Below the pieces are notes generated by a model. It searched no databases. It had not been told where the DNA came from and saw only the letters and a program-made list of their open reading frames with translations. A stretch of 35,046 bases of DNA, taken from a candidate division FCPU426 bacterium (lineage in GTDB: Bacteria; Oederibacteriota; Muellerivitia; Muellerivitales; Muellerivitaceae). This document shows, piece by piece, positions 25,070-31,572 of the stretch. The translations under genes were made by a program, and so were the position numbers. The DNA is taken from positions 1-35,046 of the forward strand of contig PLZG01000037.1 of NCBI GenBank assembly GCA_003152075.1. The letters run 5' to 3'. Positions within the stretch are counted from its first letter, which is position 1. Each line of letters begins with the position of its first letter.

Positions 25070-25101
25070 AAATTCGTTTAACGGCTCCGTTAAACGAATT
25101 T
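25070..25101. repeat. Perfect 14-bp hairpin in the glmS upstream region
   Basis: The arms AAATTCGTTTAACG (25070-25083) and CGTTAAACGAATTT (25088-25101) surround the loop GCTC. It is preceded by GCAATTTTGAATT, a word also found at the left end of the IVP element (19462-19474), and followed by A-rich CTTAAAACTAAGAACTC words. It could be a repeat remnant; I see no glmS-ribozyme-like sequence. Confidence 0.6.
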
Positions 25102-25153
25102 CATAAACTTAAAACTAAGAACTCAAAACTTAGAACTTTTTTCGAGGTTTCTC

Positions 25154-27043
25154 ATGTGCGGAATCGTCGGCTATACCGGCCCAAAGCCAGCGGCCCCCCT
25201 ATTATTGAATGGGTTGGCGAAGCTGGAGTACCGCGGTTATGACTCGGCCGGTCTCGCCCTTTTAACCCCCCAGGGCCGCCTCAAGATTATTAAAAAAGCC
25301 GGGAAGATCGGAAATCTGGTCGCGGCGGTGAAAAAAGCCCACATTTCCCCCACCATTACCGCCGGCATCGGCCATACCCGCTGGGCTACCCATGGCCATC
25401 CCACGGACCGGAACGCCCATCCCCATACGGACTGCGGCGGGGAAGTGGCGGTGGTTCACAACGGGATTGTGGAAAATTACGAAAAACTAAAAAAACAACT
25501 CCAGGCCAAGGGGCATCACTTCAAGTCCCAGACGGATTCGGAGGTTCTGGCCCATTTGATTGAGGAAGGCCTAAAACATCAGTCGGCAGTCCACAGTCGG
25601 CAGCCGGCAGGTAAGGCCAAGGCATGGGTGGAAGCGGTGCGGTGGGCCCTATCCCAAATTGAGGGCACCTATTCGGTGGTGGCGGTTTACGAGAGGGAGC
25701 CGGAAAGCCTGATCGGCGCCCGCGCGGGTGGGGGAGGGTTGGTGGTGGGGTTGGGCAAGGACGAGAATTTCCTGGCCTCGGATGTTCCGGCCCTTTTGGC
25801 CCACACCCGCCGGGTTTATTACCTGGACGACAATGAAATGGTCATCCTTTCGCCATCAGGCACCCGCGTGGTCAGTGTCTTGAACGGCAAACCCATTCCC
25901 AAGAAGGTTTCGGAAATCCAGTGGTCCGCCGAGCAGGCCGAAAAGGGGGGCTACCCCCACTTCATGCTCAAGGAAATCATGGAACAACCCCGGGCCTTGG
26001 AAGACACCTTCAACAGCCGGTTGGACCTGGGGACGGGGGAAGTTTTACTGGAAGGGAAGTTTTGGTCCTCGCCCTTCGTGCGCGAATTCAAGAAGATCAC
26101 CCTGCTGGCCATGGGCACTTCCTTCTACGCGGCCATGGTGGGGAAGTTCCTGCTGGAAAAATACCTGCGCGTTCCCGTGGAAGTGGACAACGCCTCCGAG
26201 TTCCGCTACCGGGACCCGATTATCGGCAAGGACACCCTGGCCATCGTTATTTCCCAAAGCGGGGAAACGGTAGATACGCTGGTGGCCCTGCGGGAGGCCA
26301 AGGCCAAGGGCGCCAAGATTGCCGCCATTTGCAACGTCATGGGAAGCTCGGTCACCCGGGAGGCGGACGGGGTTTTGCTGACGAGGGCGGGGCCGGAAAT
26401 CGGCGTGGCTTCCACCAAGGCTTTTACCACCCAATTGGGGGCCCTTTGGCTTTTAACCCTTCATTTGGCCAGGGTTCGCAAGGCCATGCCGCCAGCCGAG
26501 TTAAAGAGGAAGGCCAGGGAATTGGCCCGGCTTCCCATGATGGTCGGCGCGCTCTTAAAGCAACGCAAGGCCGTTGAAAAGCTCGCGAAACTTTACGCCA
26601 AGTACTTCAACTTTTTATATATCGGCCGGGGAATCCAGTACCCCATCGCCTTGGAAGGGGCCCTGAAGCTGAAGGAAATTTCCTACATCCACGCGGAAGG
26701 CTACCCGGGCGGCGAAATGAAACATGGGCCGATCGCCCTGATCGACTCGAAGATGCCGGTGCTAGCCATCGCCCTGAAATCCTCAGGCGTTTACGAGAAG
26801 ATTTTGAACAACATGGCCGAAGTGAAGGCCCGTTCCGGGAAATTAATCGCGCTCGTGGAAAAGGGCGACAAGTTGGCGGGGAAGAAGGCCGACCATGTCA
26901 TTGAAATCCCCGCGATATCCGAGGACCTTTCCCCGTTGCTTTCGGTGGTTCCGCTTCAGCTATTGGCCTATGAAATAGCGAAATTGAAACACCGGGAGAT
27001 CGACCAGCCCCGCAATTTGGCCAAAAGCGTGACGGTGGAATAA
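25154..27043 (+). CDS. glmS: Glutamine-fructose-6-phosphate aminotransferase GlmS
   Basis: GlmS makes glucosamine-6-phosphate from fructose-6-phosphate and glutamine, the first step toward UDP-GlcNAc for peptidoglycan and LPS. Cys2 of MCGIVGYTG is the glutaminase nucleophile; RGYDSAGLA and GHTRWATHG complete the N-terminal domain. Two SIS isomerase domains follow (LLAMGTSFYA, SQSGETVDT, then YIGRGIQYPIALEGALKLKEISYIHAEGY in pieces), ending DQPRNLAKSVTVE. At 629 residues it is about 20 longer than typical, and the excess is in the glutaminase domain where tandem CAGTCGGCAG repeats are translated. ATG 25154 has GAGG at 25144-25147. Confidence 0.97.
   Translation: MCGIVGYTGPKPAAPLLLNGLAKLEYRGYDSAGLALLTPQGRLKIIKKAGKIGNLVAAVKKAHISPTITAGIGHTRWATHGHPTDRNAHPHTDCGGEVAVVHNGIVENYEKLKKQLQAKGHHFKSQTDSEVLAHLIEEGLKHQSAVHSRQPAGKAKAWVEAVRWALSQIEGTYSVVAVYEREPESLIGARAGGGGLVVGLGKDENFLASDVPALLAHTRRVYYLDDNEMVILSPSGTRVVSVLNGKPIPKKVSEIQWSAEQAEKGGYPHFMLKEIMEQPRALEDTFNSRLDLGTGEVLLEGKFWSSPFVREFKKITLLAMGTSFYAAMVGKFLLEKYLRVPVEVDNASEFRYRDPIIGKDTLAIVISQSGETVDTLVALREAKAKGAKIAAICNVMGSSVTREADGVLLTRAGPEIGVASTKAFTTQLGALWLLTLHLARVRKAMPPAELKRKARELARLPMMVGALLKQRKAVEKLAKLYAKYFNFLYIGRGIQYPIALEGALKLKEISYIHAEGYPGGEMKHGPIALIDSKMPVLAIALKSSGVYEKILNNMAEVKARSGKLIALVEKGDKLAGKKADHVIEIPAISEDLSPLLSVVPLQLLAYEIAKLKHREIDQPRNLAKSVTVE
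25580..25610 (+). repeat. Tandem CAGTCGGCAG repeat inside glmS
   Basis: CAGTCGGCAG at 25580-25589 and 25594-25603, with the variant CAGCCGGCAG at 25601-25610. It lies in frame within the glutaminase domain, adding a SAVHSRQPAG-type linker. It resembles tandem CAGTCGGCAG-type repeats of bacterial intergenic DNA. Confidence 0.6.
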
Positions 27044-27092
27044 TCCCAATAAGGCAATTGTAACTCCGCACTTAACAAGCCACCTCAATAAA

Positions 27093-27235
27093 CCCTCGCC
27101 TCTTGGCTGTTGTTTGAGGGTACATAGGGGAATTTTCCTATGAATGCTCTCAGGGAGATGGGTAGGGTGAGGGGGTTGGAAGTTGCCCAAACCACCCTCA
27201 TCTTAGCCTTTCCCCCTCAAGGGAGAAGGGGGAAA
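27093..27235. repeat. Composite REP/BIME-like repeat, long form, reverse orientation
   Basis: Read on the minus strand this has the same order as 4106-4198: CCTTCTCCCTTGAGGGGG, a GATGAGGGTGG box, a CCCTCACCCTACCC box, a hairpin section, and GGCGAGGG. The hairpin section is about 50 bp longer and includes CATAGG...CCTATG; its plus-strand sequence matches the copy in the PAP2 gene. The rest of the 306-bp gap 27044-27349 is A/T-rich with a TTAATTAATTAA stretch and no gene. Confidence 0.75.
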
Positions 27236-27349
27236 AACAAGGCGAACGGCTTTTATTAAAAGGATTTGCCAAGTGCATAGATCCGATATTTTTTTGTCGA
27301 TTAATTAATTAAGTTCAGGATGTTCTTCCAGCAACCGGATGAGGTGCTT

Positions 27350-27996
27350 TTAAAACCCGAAGATTTTTTTAGCCACCCCGCCCGCGATATCCCCGATAGC
27401 TTTATTGACGCCATCATCTTTTTGCTGTTTGACTTCAGCCTTCGGGGAATCGGCGTCCTTCTTGGGCGCAGGATTACTCGACGCGGAAACATCCGCCGAA
27501 GCTGGGCTTTTGGAAGCGGTGGTCTGGGTACCAATTCCTTTTTCGGGAATTGGCACTCTCAAACCTTGCACTTCAGCTTGTGGCTTTTGGGCAGAGGTAT
27601 TGACGGATTACGTTTCCGGTTTCTTCGGAGCCGACGCGCTCGCGGCCGGTTCGGTTCTCATCGAAGGGGACTGCCCTGGGGAAGCACCCGATTTGGCGTC
27701 AACCAAAAGGGTTTGAGAACCTGGGGCAGGGGCTCCTTTATCTTCCGAAGCTTTGGTGTTGGAAGATACAAGCTCAATCGGTTTTGGGTTTTCAGCCGCC
27801 GGCTTTCTTTCTGCCCAATGGACGGGCCATAAGGCCATCCCTTTTATCTTCCCGGTCACCGATCCGGGTCTTCCTGGCCTGGGAACTTGTCTCAAGTCAA
27901 TATCCCTCTTCCGGTCCCTTATGGTCCTGGAAACGAGGTCGAGGGGGTTCGGGTATCCCTACTGACCAATGCCAATAGCAACATAGCTTTCCTCAT
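27350..27996 (-). pseudogene. Broken gene for a secreted Pro/Ala/Lys-rich protein
   Basis: On the minus strand, ATG 27996 opens a signal-peptide-like MRKAMLLLALV. A frame change near 27960 leads into a frame reading PNPLDLVSRTIRDRKRDI and KGMALWPVHWAE, then low-complexity Ala/Pro/Ser/Lys segments. A single in-frame TAA at 27608-27610 interrupts it. The same frame continues past the stop (codons ending with GGVAKKIFGF) to 27350, so the halves clearly belonged to one reading frame of about 215 codons. I do not recognise the family; the YPNPLDL start vaguely recalls secretion or pilus-assembly periplasmic proteins, without support. Sequencing error could explain one lesion but less easily both. 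Confidence 0.6.
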
Positions 27997-28133
27997 CAAT
28001 TTCGGGATTGACTTTTAAAAGGCAAAAACCCTTTGTTTTCAAGGTTTTATGGGATTAAACACCACTTTTGGTTGGGAAAGTCTTTTCCAACCACCGCCCC
28101 TAGCGTTATTGGCCCCAAAAACCCCGTTTAACC

Positions 28134-28162
28134 TTGACAGTCCTTTGGGCAAGGTTTATATT
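28134..28162 (+). promoter_or_regulatory. Sigma70-type promoter of leader A / NHL lipoprotein 1
   Basis: TTGACA (28134-28139), a 17-bp spacer and TATATT (28157-28162). The same hexamers with the same spacing occur at 31234-31262. Upstream, TGGTTGGGAAA/TTTTCCAACCA around 28069-28093 forms a hairpin of unknown role. Confidence 0.85.
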
Positions 28163-28474
28163 TTGCCAATTGTTTGAAAGTTTCCCCGGTTTTTCAATGT
28201 TTTTGTTGAAGTTTGGCCAGGAAAACAGGGGGGTTGAACGTAAATTTCATGTGAATGGGGTTTACGGTCTTCGACCCAAGCGGATTTGTGACCACAACCG
28301 TTTGAAGTTGGGGAAAATACCGAGGGTGGCGCTTTTTTGGGAAGCGGTCACCTCTCGAATTGATCGTTGGAAGTAGGGTTTTTCAAAAGCCCTATGGCAG
28401 TCAGTTCCGGGTTTGGCATTCTTCCCTGAGGATTGTCGGCCCAAAAAAGTTTCACCAATAAGGAGAGAGAAGAA
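28163..28474 (+). promoter_or_regulatory. Leader A: long conserved, structured 5' untranslated region
   Basis: About 305 bases between the promoter and the ATG at 28475, related along its length to leader B (31263-31572). Identical blocks are 28278-28308 and 28322-28347. Predicted helices: CGTAAA/TTTACG; an extended hairpin closed by CTTC/GAAG with AAGCGG/CCGTTT and TTGT/ACAA; GAG...CGCTT/AAGCG...CTC around a TTTTGGG loop; TAGGG/CCCTA; and an ATTCTTCCCTGAGGAT hairpin before the AAGGAGAGAG ribosome-binding site. It does not resemble a riboswitch class I know. A cis-regulatory or mRNA-stabilising RNA is inferred. Confidence 0.65.
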
Positions 28475-29401
28475 ATGAAAAAGATATTTTTGGGAGTGTT
28501 TTTGGCTTTAGCTTCGGTGGTTTTGGTACAGGTTGGTTGTGATCCTAAAGCGACCCCTGCTTCCGCCACGGTTCCGGTTGGGCCTTCATTAGCAGCCACC
28601 AAGAGTAATTTTAACACGACGGTAAACCAGCCTTATGGCATGTGCATGGATGCCTCTGGAAATCTCTATGTGGCCGAAAGAGACAACATGGACATCGTCA
28701 AGATTACCCCCGCCGGCGTCAAAACCGTTTTTGCGACCGGTTTTATCGGGCCTAGGGATATTCAACTTTCCCCCTCGGGCGTCTTTTATGTGGCGGATGA
28801 AGGGCCGCAAAGCAGCTGTTGCAGCGGCGGTTTACTCAAAAAAATTGTCGGTGGCGTTGTTTCAACTATCGCCGGACCCTGGGCTGGTCCCCGGGCGCTG
28901 GCCATTGACGGAGCTGGAAACGTTTATGTGTCCGACAATTTCGGCACTAAGATCTATAAGGTCACTGCGGGCGGCGCGATTTCCACCTTCGCAGGTACCG
29001 GCACTAGAAGTTATGTCGACAATACCTCAACTGCTACCGCAACTTTCAATTACCCCTGCGGTATCGCGGTAACCAAGGATGGAAACACGGTTTATGTGGT
29101 TGACCGGAATAACTATGCCATCAGAAAAATTACGGGTGGAATGGTTTCGACATTCCAGTCGGGTGGGTGGAGTTGGCCGGAAATGGCCGCGCTTGATGCC
29201 CAAGGAAACCTTTATGTGACGGATAATGGCAATTCCCTTTGGAAGGTCACCCCAGGGACAAGAACTATGGTGACCAACGGCTTTAGCTGCCCCATGGGAG
29301 TTTTAGTGGTCGGCAATCCTAAGGCCGGCGGCAAGATTTTTGTGTCGGATAATTGCTCTACCCCGAACAAAATCTGGTCGGTAAATTATCCTTCCTTCTA
29401 A
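28475..29401 (+). CDS. NHL-repeat beta-propeller lipoprotein 1
   Basis: A 308-residue exported protein with a signal sequence ending VLVQVGC, a probable lipoprotein site although the -3 Gln is atypical. After a short linker (DPKATPASATVP), residues about 45-305 are NHL repeats of the pattern PYGMCMDASGNLYVAE, GPRALAIDGAGNVYVSD, YPCGIAVTKDGNTVYVVD. This predicts a beta-propeller of about six blades at the cell surface or periplasm, usually a binding scaffold. ATG 28475 is chosen because AGGAGAGA precedes it; the frame stays open upstream without a site. It is monocistronic: its own promoter and ~300-nt leader, and a strong terminator after it. The first 34 residues are identical to the paralogue at 29699. 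Confidence 0.85.
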   Translation: MKKIFLGVFLALASVVLVQVGCDPKATPASATVPVGPSLAATKSNFNTTVNQPYGMCMDASGNLYVAERDNMDIVKITPAGVKTVFATGFIGPRDIQLSPSGVFYVADEGPQSSCCSGGLLKKIVGGVVSTIAGPWAGPRALAIDGAGNVYVSDNFGTKIYKVTAGGAISTFAGTGTRSYVDNTSTATATFNYPCGIAVTKDGNTVYVVDRNNYAIRKITGGMVSTFQSGGWSWPEMAALDAQGNLYVTDNGNSLWKVTPGTRTMVTNGFSCPMGVLVVGNPKAGGKIFVSDNCSTPNKIWSVNYPSF

Positions 29402-29421
29402 AAGTAGTAGTAAAATTTTTT

Positions 29422-29456
29422 AAAGCCCGCAGGGGTTTCCCTGCGGGCTTTTTTTT
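29422..29456 (+). terminator. Intrinsic terminator of NHL lipoprotein 1
   Basis: A 13-bp perfect stem AAAGCCCGCAGGG/CCCTGCGGGCTTT with loop GTTT and eight Ts. Confidence 0.93.
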
Positions 29457-29533
29457 GTTTTCTAAGCCTCGAAAAGGTTAAAATAGGCTATTATTAGGCA
29501 ATGGATAAGGCCTTGGGTTTCCATTTAGTGGAA

Positions 29534-29698
29534 TTTGGGGAACCTATCGAGGGGGCGCTTTTTTGGGAAGCGGCCTAAGCTCGTTTAGTTTAAAGGTTGA
29601 GGAGTTTGAAAAAGTTGAAGGCTGTAAAATCTGGGTTTGGCGTTCTTCCATGAGGAATCCCGGCCCGATAAAGCTTCACCAATAAGGAGAGAGAAGAA
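29534..29698 (+). promoter_or_regulatory. Leader C: shortened copy of the conserved leader
   Basis: It matches only the 3' half of leaders A and B: TTGGGGAA, the GGCGCTTTTTTGGGAAGCGG hairpin (29554-29573) with outer CGAG/CTCG arms, GGGTTTGGC, the TTCTTCCATGAGGAA hairpin and the TTCACCAATAAGGAGAGAG site. The 5' half with the AAGCGG hairpin is absent. A TATTAT box is at 29489-29494 without a clear -35. Confidence 0.6.
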
Positions 29699-30613
29699 AT
29701 GAAAAAGATATTTTTGGGAGTGTTTTTGGCTTTAGCTTCAGTGGTATTGGTACAGGTTGGTTGCGATCCTAAGGCAACGCCCGCATCCGCCACAGTTCCT
29801 GCTGCGGTTAATTTCCCTAGTACAACGGGAACTGTTTTGCGCACACCTCCAAGTCCCTATGGAATAGTTCTGGATCCCGCAGGCAATCTTTTTGTTGTTT
29901 CCAGGTGGAATGGCAATGTCCTCAAGTACATGCCGGGGTTTGGTGCTCCAGTTACACTTGCGAGCGGCCTAAACTATCCAGCCGCCATAGTTCGTGATAC
30001 CGCTGGAAACCTTTATGTGGGGGATGAGAACGGAAAAATATTCAAGATTACCCCATCAGGTGTTCAATCGATCTTCGCGTCTGGGTTTAATTATCCACGC
30101 GGATTAGCGATGGACGGGGCCGGTAATATTTATGTCGCGGACGATTATTCCTACGGAATTTATAAAGTGACAACGGCGGGAGTCGTTACCAATATCGCGA
30201 ATCCCCATGGCAACAGTTCTCAAACCGACGGGCCCGTGGCCTCGGCGGGGTTCTACTATCCCCAAGGCATCGCGGTGACCAAGGATGGTTCCACGGTCTA
30301 TGTGGGTGATTATTGGTACCGGGTTTCAAAAATTAATGGTGGCCAGGTTACAACCTTGACCAGCTCCCTTGGCTATCCCCAGTACCTCACCTGGGATACC
30401 ACCGGCAACCTGATCGTATCGGATAATACAAATGGGCTAGTTCAACTCAATGTGACTACGAACGTCATAACCCCCCTTTCCACTTTCACCACCAATCCAA
30501 GGGGAGTCGTTGTCGTGGATAAGAATACCTTGATCGTGGCTAATTCGAATGGGAGATATAACGCAGCCAATCAGCCTATTTACAAGATTACTTTATCTTC
30601 ATTCGTAAAATAA
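29699..30613 (+). CDS. NHL-repeat beta-propeller lipoprotein 2
   Basis: A 304-residue paralogue of the preceding gene. Signal peptide and linker (first 34 residues) are identical in protein; in those codons the two genes differ at ten bases, all synonymous third positions, and the first 13 codons are identical in DNA. The propeller region is much more diverged but keeps NHL blades such as YPAAIVRDTAGNLYVGD, YPRGLAMDGAGNIYVAD, YPQGIAVTKDGSTVYVGD and NPRGVVVVDKNTLIVAN. Surface binding is likely; the ligand is unknown. The upstream leader is a shortened version of the shared leader; a perfect terminator follows. Confidence 0.85.
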   Translation: MKKIFLGVFLALASVVLVQVGCDPKATPASATVPAAVNFPSTTGTVLRTPPSPYGIVLDPAGNLFVVSRWNGNVLKYMPGFGAPVTLASGLNYPAAIVRDTAGNLYVGDENGKIFKITPSGVQSIFASGFNYPRGLAMDGAGNIYVADDYSYGIYKVTTAGVVTNIANPHGNSSQTDGPVASAGFYYPQGIAVTKDGSTVYVGDYWYRVSKINGGQVTTLTSSLGYPQYLTWDTTGNLIVSDNTNGLVQLNVTTNVITPLSTFTTNPRGVVVVDKNTLIVANSNGRYNAANQPIYKITLSSFVK

Positions 30614-30626
30614 TTATTGTTTTGTG

Positions 30627-30658
30627 AAACCCGCGGGGATTTCCCCGCGGGTTTTTTT
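30627..30658 (+). terminator. Intrinsic terminator of NHL lipoprotein 2
   Basis: A perfect stem AAACCCGCGGGGA/TCCCCGCGGGTTT with a minimal loop, then a run of seven Ts, built like the terminator at 29422. Confidence 0.93.
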
Positions 30659-31233
30659 ATTTTTAGCCTTCTTCCGGATTTTCACGATACCCTTAATTAA
30701 ATAGTTATATTGGATAGAAGAATCGGATTTTTCAATATTGGCTTAGGTTTTTGACCCCAACCCGTCCCCGACTGTCTTCCCTTTAATCCTTTCGGTAGAA
30801 GTTGTCGTTGTCTTTTTGAGTTAAAAGTCATGTGGCTCGATTAAGCCTTGAGAAAATCTTCACCCCGTAAATCAAACCAGAAGGAATTGCTCGGTCCTTT
30901 CAAAATGAGAGCCTCTATTCTGGAGGTGTGGTTTTGGCCCCCTCTTAGTTAGGCAGTCATCATGGCCAGAAAAATCACTTTTTTATCACCCTGGGTTTGA
31001 CCCGCCGATTCCCTTGGGAAAGGGACAAAACTAGGGAAAAGGGAAACCGGAAAACCTCCAATTATTTGAGTATGGTTTCATTTTGAAAACTATTGAAATA
31101 TATACCCTTCTGAGGCCTCTGAAATAGGCCTCATATTGCTGAGTTTTTGGTTTGACCCACTAGAAATTGATGGAATAAGGCCTTTGACCCACATGGGGTA
31201 GGGTTGTTTTAGCTTTAAAATTGGTTTTTAAGC
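30659..31233. other. Gene-free stretch with four TTTGACCC words
   Basis: No convincing reading frame on either strand. The 8-mer TTTGACCC occurs four times in the same direction (30750-30757, 30996-31003, 31151-31158, 31183-31190). GAGGCCT-CTGAAAT-AGGCCTC near 31112-31134 is a perfect 7-bp hairpin. It could be an upstream control region for the barrel gene, or decayed DNA. Confidence 0.4.
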
Positions 31234-31262
31234 TTGACAGTCCCAGAGGCAGGCTTTATATT
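31234..31262 (+). promoter_or_regulatory. Sigma70-type promoter of leader B / outer-membrane barrel gene
   Basis: TTGACA (31234-31239), a 17-bp spacer and TATATT (31257-31262), identical in hexamers and spacing to 28134-28162. The spacer sequences are similar as well (GTCC at the start, TT before the -10). Confidence 0.87.
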
Positions 31263-31572
31263 TTGGCCAATTGTGTTTGGGCTTTCCTCAGGTTTTTCAG
31301 CGTATTTATGGTTGTTTGGCCGGGAAAACAGGGGGTTTGAACGTAAATTCTATGTGAATAGGGTTTATGGTCTTCGACGCAAGCGGATTTGTGACCACAA
31401 CCGTTTGAAGTCGAGGAATTTGTCGAGGGTGGCGCTTTTTTGGGAAGCGGCCCACGCTCGTATTGTTCTTCGGTTGTAGGGGTTTTCAATAACCCTAGAG
31501 CAGTGAAGTTCGGGTGTGGCACTCTTCCCTGAGGAGTGCAGGCCCAAAAAAAAGCTATAAGGAGAGAGAAGC
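31263..31572 (+). promoter_or_regulatory. Leader B: long conserved, structured 5' untranslated region
   Basis: About 300 bases ahead of the barrel gene, homologous to leader A. Identical blocks are 31381-31411 and 31425-31450, and the same helices can be drawn. In the last hairpin, C-G here corresponds to T-A in leader C at the same position (GCACTC...GAGTGC here), and TTTATG replaces TTTACG in the first helix while keeping a G-U pair. AAGGAGAGAG precedes the ATG as in the other two leaders. Confidence 0.65.

Noticed and set aside
25021-25153. Possible glmS ribozyme upstream of glmS
   Set aside because: The region is a hairpin plus A-rich words; I see none of the conserved ribozyme core, and the class is mainly found in Firmicutes.
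27320-27832. A 170-codon plus-strand frame opposite the broken minus-strand gene
   Set aside because: Its composition (Arg, Phe, Gly) is that of an antisense shadow; the minus strand carries the signal peptide and the low-complexity Ala/Pro/Lys body expected of a real exported protein.
28134-28376. 80-codon frame in leader A and its 81-codon counterpart at 31234-31479, similar in amino acids
   Set aside because: Both frames begin with the TTG of the -35 hexamer, so the start is not transcribed. Differences between copies are not biased to third codon positions and no ribosome-binding site is shared internally. RNA conservation explains the similarity better than a leader peptide.
28163-28474. 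Leader as a known riboswitch (cyclic-di-GMP, cobalamin, SAM)
   Set aside because: None of the characteristic core motifs of those classes is recognisable, and the downstream genes do not fit typical regulons. A model search would settle it.
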